Source: Cyanobacteria bacterium UBA11370 (lineage in GTDB: Bacteria; Cyanobacteriota; Cyanobacteriia; Cyanobacteriales; Coleofasciculaceae). From it: DNA of 22,322 bases. The DNA lies in contig DNGI01000082.1 of assembly GCA_003486645.1 (NCBI GenBank), forward strand, positions 20,992 to 43,313, read 5' to 3'. The notes under the pieces were generated by a model. The model saw only the letters and a program-made list of their open reading frames with translations. It was not told where the DNA came from and made no database searches. Both the position numbers and the translations under genes were made by a program. This document shows, one piece after another, positions 20,102 to 22,322 of the stretch (its first letter is position 1; each line of letters opens with the position of its first letter).

Positions 20102-22322
20102 TTAATCTCCATAAAACCGTTTATATTCTCGGTTAATTTCACGGGCGATCGCCTCCAATATTAAATCCATATCCAGCTCTGAATTATCAATTGAATGAAT
20201 TACGGATGAAGGTTTTTGTTGAACTGGTAACTCAGCCGTTTTTATTTCCTGTTCCCGTTCTTTGAACCTATCAGAATACAAATTTTGTAGTCTATTGGAA
20301 TTTAAAATAGTGCTACTATCTTGACTATCCGATTGTTTTGATAAAGATTCACTTTGCGTTTGTAATAACTCCTGCTCAGTTTCTAGTTGACGAGTTGCAA
20401 GTAAGGAGTTGGGATTAGGAGAAGAGGGTTGCACATTACTGGAAAATTCCATATTATTCTCTATCTCATTCCTCTCAATTCCCATATTCCTTAACAAATT
20501 GCTAGAGTTACTATCTTCTGATATCAAAAACATCTCTGTATCCGTTGCGGGTGTCAGGGGGAGAGAGAACAAACCTAGTTCTGATAATCTTTCTGATTTA
20601 TTAGAAACTTTTAGACTCGGATCTACTAAGGATAAACGATTAACAGGTGTAGTCTTAAGAGGTTGGCAGAGAGAATCCTGAGAGTTTGTTTGAAAATTAT
20701 CCTTATCCTCTACCCTGTTTATCTTCTTGTTAGTTTGAACTAACTGGTATGGAATAGTTTCTTTAGGCATTAAAGCCATTTCTTTAGAAGACTCTGACTC
20801 TAGAAAGCTTGCTAGTTCCTGAGTTTTAGAAATGGGATGTGGGGTGTGGGGTGTGGGGTGTGAGGAAGAGAGATTTTCTAAGTTTGTTTTAAGTAATAAT
20901 TCAGGGTTGTCTGTCTTGCTTAAGATTTTGCCTTCAAGGGATTGTGATTTGAGGAATTGAGCAAACTCCTGTAATCCCTTAACTGGAGGATTTGATTGTA
21001 GATGCGATCGCAAATCTGTTTCTGTTTGATCTGAGAATTCTTGCTGAATATCTCGACGCTCTTGTAAATTATTTGATAGTGACGGATTATTAGGTTGATA
21101 ATGGTGTTTAGAAGTGGAAATTAATTCATTTGATAGTGCATATACAGGTGAAATTATTTGGGATGGTAATACTCTCACACCCTGTCCTGAAAATGGAGAA
21201 GCAGTAATGGGGGATGGATAATGGGAAAAGAGTCTTTTATCTGTTGTGAGTGGCAGTTTATTGGAAGTCTCGAACTCATCCATTAGTTCTGTATTCTCGT
21301 TAGGAGAGGATAGTGAGGGATAAGTCGGTTCTTCTGGATAAGTGAACGATTCAGAATCGTTAACACTGGGATAATAGTTACTGCTTTTAGTAAATTGTTT
21401 TTGACGAATAGGTTGAGTAGGAAGTTGATTAGTACTTTCATTGCTTAACAAGATTTTAGCAGTTGAATTGTAGGTAGAACGGCCTGATTTTTGTTGTTGG
21501 ACAACCTTGTCAAATACTAAGTTCCGATCACGGTTAGAGGATTCACGAGAAATCCAATCATAAATGAACGGATTTTTAGTGATAAGACTATTTTCTCTTT
21601 TTTCACTCTTTGTGGGAAAATTTTTTATTTCCAATTCACTAGTAGGTTGTACAAAGCTAGTTCTAAGTTCTAAGTTCTGAGTTCTGAGTTCAGAATTTTG
21701 AGTTTCGAGTTTTCCTTCCTCAAACGCTGAGGTATTAATTTCAGGGGTAACAAGTCCTGATGGCTCGAATTCAGGATTATAAAAACCCAGTTTGCTGACA
21801 CCAACTAGCGAAAAATCAAGTAAATTCAAACCTGTGGAGGTAGGTTGCCTTTGTGTAGGTTTTGTTTCAATCTCCCTATTAAAATCTTGATACTTAGTAG
21901 GCGCGATCGCAAAACCATTTTCCCCTATTTCCGCCTCTTCTTTAAACCCGCTTGATCCTAATAACCCACTCGTAAAAGTTTCCCTTTCTTGGATGTAGTT
22001 ATCATTAATTGGTTGAGGCTGACGCGGGGATACAGGAACGTGGGAATGCAAGTAATTTGTTTGAATATCATCAACTGATTTTGACCGCACCTCTCCCTCT
22101 TCCCCACTCCCCTTGTCCTTGTTCAAAACATTATAATTAGGGGAAAACATCTGCGGCGATTCACTAATTTCCTCTGGTATTGATTCTGAGGATAACTCAG
22201 TATCAGATCCCAAGACGTTACTAAACGAAGCAGGCTTAATATCTGCTTCCCCTACTCCCCACTCCCCACTCCCCACTCCCCACTCCCCACTTCCCACTCC
22301 CGGTCTCCCCACTTTCAAAACA
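20102..22322 (-). CDS. Long disordered CIS-operon protein with short helical C-terminus (partial)
   Basis: The reading frame is open at the right edge, so the start may lie outside; inside the window it runs at least 738 codons with no early ATG. It is rich in Ser, Asn, Gln, Glu and Thr with no recognisable fold. Parts of it are encoded by heptamer repeats: residues about 7-24 (GSGEWGVGSGEWGVG), 203-221 (ETQNSELRTQNLELRTS) and 487-497 (HPTPHTPHP). A duplicated segment occurs at about 448-484 and 499-535 (LQEFAQFLKSQSLEGK / TQELASFLESESSKE). Only the last ~25 residues look structured (LDMDLILEAIAREINREYKR). Its place just before the Afp7-like gene matches Afp6-type small proteins, so the C-terminus may be an ordinary small CIS component with a huge disordered extension. 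Confidence 0.7.
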   Translation of the reverse strand, partial: VLKVGRPGVGSGEWGVGSGEWGVGEADIKPASFSNVLGSDTELSSESIPEEISESPQMFSPNYNVLNKDKGSGEEGEVRSKSVDDIQTNYLHSHVPVSPRQPQPINDNYIQERETFTSGLLGSSGFKEEAEIGENGFAIAPTKYQDFNREIETKPTQRQPTSTGLNLLDFSLVGVSKLGFYNPEFEPSGLVTPEINTSAFEEGKLETQNSELRTQNLELRTSFVQPTSELEIKNFPTKSEKRENSLITKNPFIYDWISRESSNRDRNLVFDKVVQQQKSGRSTYNSTAKILLSNESTNQLPTQPIRQKQFTKSSNYYPSVNDSESFTYPEEPTYPSLSSPNENTELMDEFETSNKLPLTTDKRLFSHYPSPITASPFSGQGVRVLPSQIISPVYALSNELISTSKHHYQPNNPSLSNNLQERRDIQQEFSDQTETDLRSHLQSNPPVKGLQEFAQFLKSQSLEGKILSKTDNPELLLKTNLENLSSSHPTPHTPHPISKTQELASFLESESSKEMALMPKETIPYQLVQTNKKINRVEDKDNFQTNSQDSLCQPLKTTPVNRLSLVDPSLKVSNKSERLSELGLFSLPLTPATDTEMFLISEDSNSSNLLRNMGIERNEIENNMEFSSNVQPSSPNPNSLLATRQLETEQELLQTQSESLSKQSDSQDSSTILNSNRLQNLYSDRFKEREQEIKTAELPVQQKPSSVIHSIDNSELDMDLILEAIAREINREYKRFYGD
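20834..20861. repeat. Heptamer STRR, GGGGTGT x4 (first unit variant), in coding sequence
   Basis: GGGATGT followed by three GGGGTGT units, within the long disordered CIS gene, where it encodes a His-Pro-Thr tract. Confidence 0.9.
21660..21708. repeat. Heptamer STRR, seven units of GTTCTAA/GTTCTGA type, in coding sequence
   Basis: GTTCTAA twice, GTTCTGA twice, then GTTCAGA, ATTTTGA and GTTTCGA, in the long disordered CIS gene. 7-base units read in one frame repeat every 7 codons, giving the ELRTQN-type peptide. Confidence 0.9.
22257..22298. repeat. Heptamer STRR, CCCCACT x5 plus one variant, in coding sequence
   Basis: Five perfect CCCCACT units and TCCCACT, near the right edge, in the long disordered CIS gene, where they encode GVGSGEW repeats. 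Related sequence occurs at about 22099-22112 and as the reverse complement at 6348-6378. Confidence 0.95.

Noticed and set aside
6929..22322. Active prophage or tailocin with lysis genes
   Set aside because: No integrase, terminase, portal, capsid, holin or endolysin is visible; the gene order fits a CIS baseplate cluster. The region right of the window was not seen, so this is judged on the part available.

Overview
The window looks like chromosome of a multicellular (filamentous) cyanobacterium. Three things point there: 13 copies of the HIP1 octamer GCGATCGC in 22.3 kb (about 0.3 expected by chance at even base composition), many heptameric short tandem repeats (STRRs) in spacers and even in coding sequence, and a cyanobacterial gene complement (compact NusA with an acidic tail, VIT/VWA protein, cyanobacterial-type HTH protein). 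There is no integrase, terminase, portal or capsid gene.

Left part (1-6.9 kb): nusA (-) preceded by a 10-unit heptamer repeat in its leader; a large VIT + von Willebrand A protein (-); a divergent HTH-domain protein (+); a two-helix membrane/coiled-coil protein (-) whose start shares a CATG with a possible 64-aa protein (+); and an FCY1-type cytosine/nucleoside deaminase (-).

Middle and right part (6.9-22.3 kb): the baseplate half of a phage-tail-like contractile injection system (CIS), all on the minus strand and read right to left. The order is: a long disordered protein with a short conserved-looking helical C-terminus (Afp6-like position), a hub/adaptor protein without LysM (Afp7-like), a 1135-aa helical tape-measure-like protein, gpD-type hub, gpV-type spike with an HxH apex, a second beta-rich spike/tip protein with a Cys/His cluster, gp25, baseplate J, a gpI-like wedge protein, two fibre-type proteins and a small coiled-coil protein. 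This is close to the Afp6-Afp13 order, with the VgrG-like spike split into separate D and V genes. Tube, sheath and AAA+ ATPase genes are not in the window and are expected beyond the right edge.

Two opposite-strand insertions break the CIS operon. One is a toxin-antitoxin pair (18.3-19.4 kb): a PIN (VapC-like) toxin preceded by an unusual antitoxin, in which a long helical domain resembling the N-terminal (DUF7380-type) part of DUF4209/HEPN proteins is joined to a short PIN-antitoxin tail. The other is a 34-aa membrane peptide gene with a near-perfect Shine-Dalgarno, between the tape-measure-like gene and the hub gene.

The most novel-looking points are the chimeric antitoxin, a baseplate-J-type beta module embedded in the tape-measure-like protein (also present twice in baseplate J itself), and the invasion of coding sequences by heptamer repeats.
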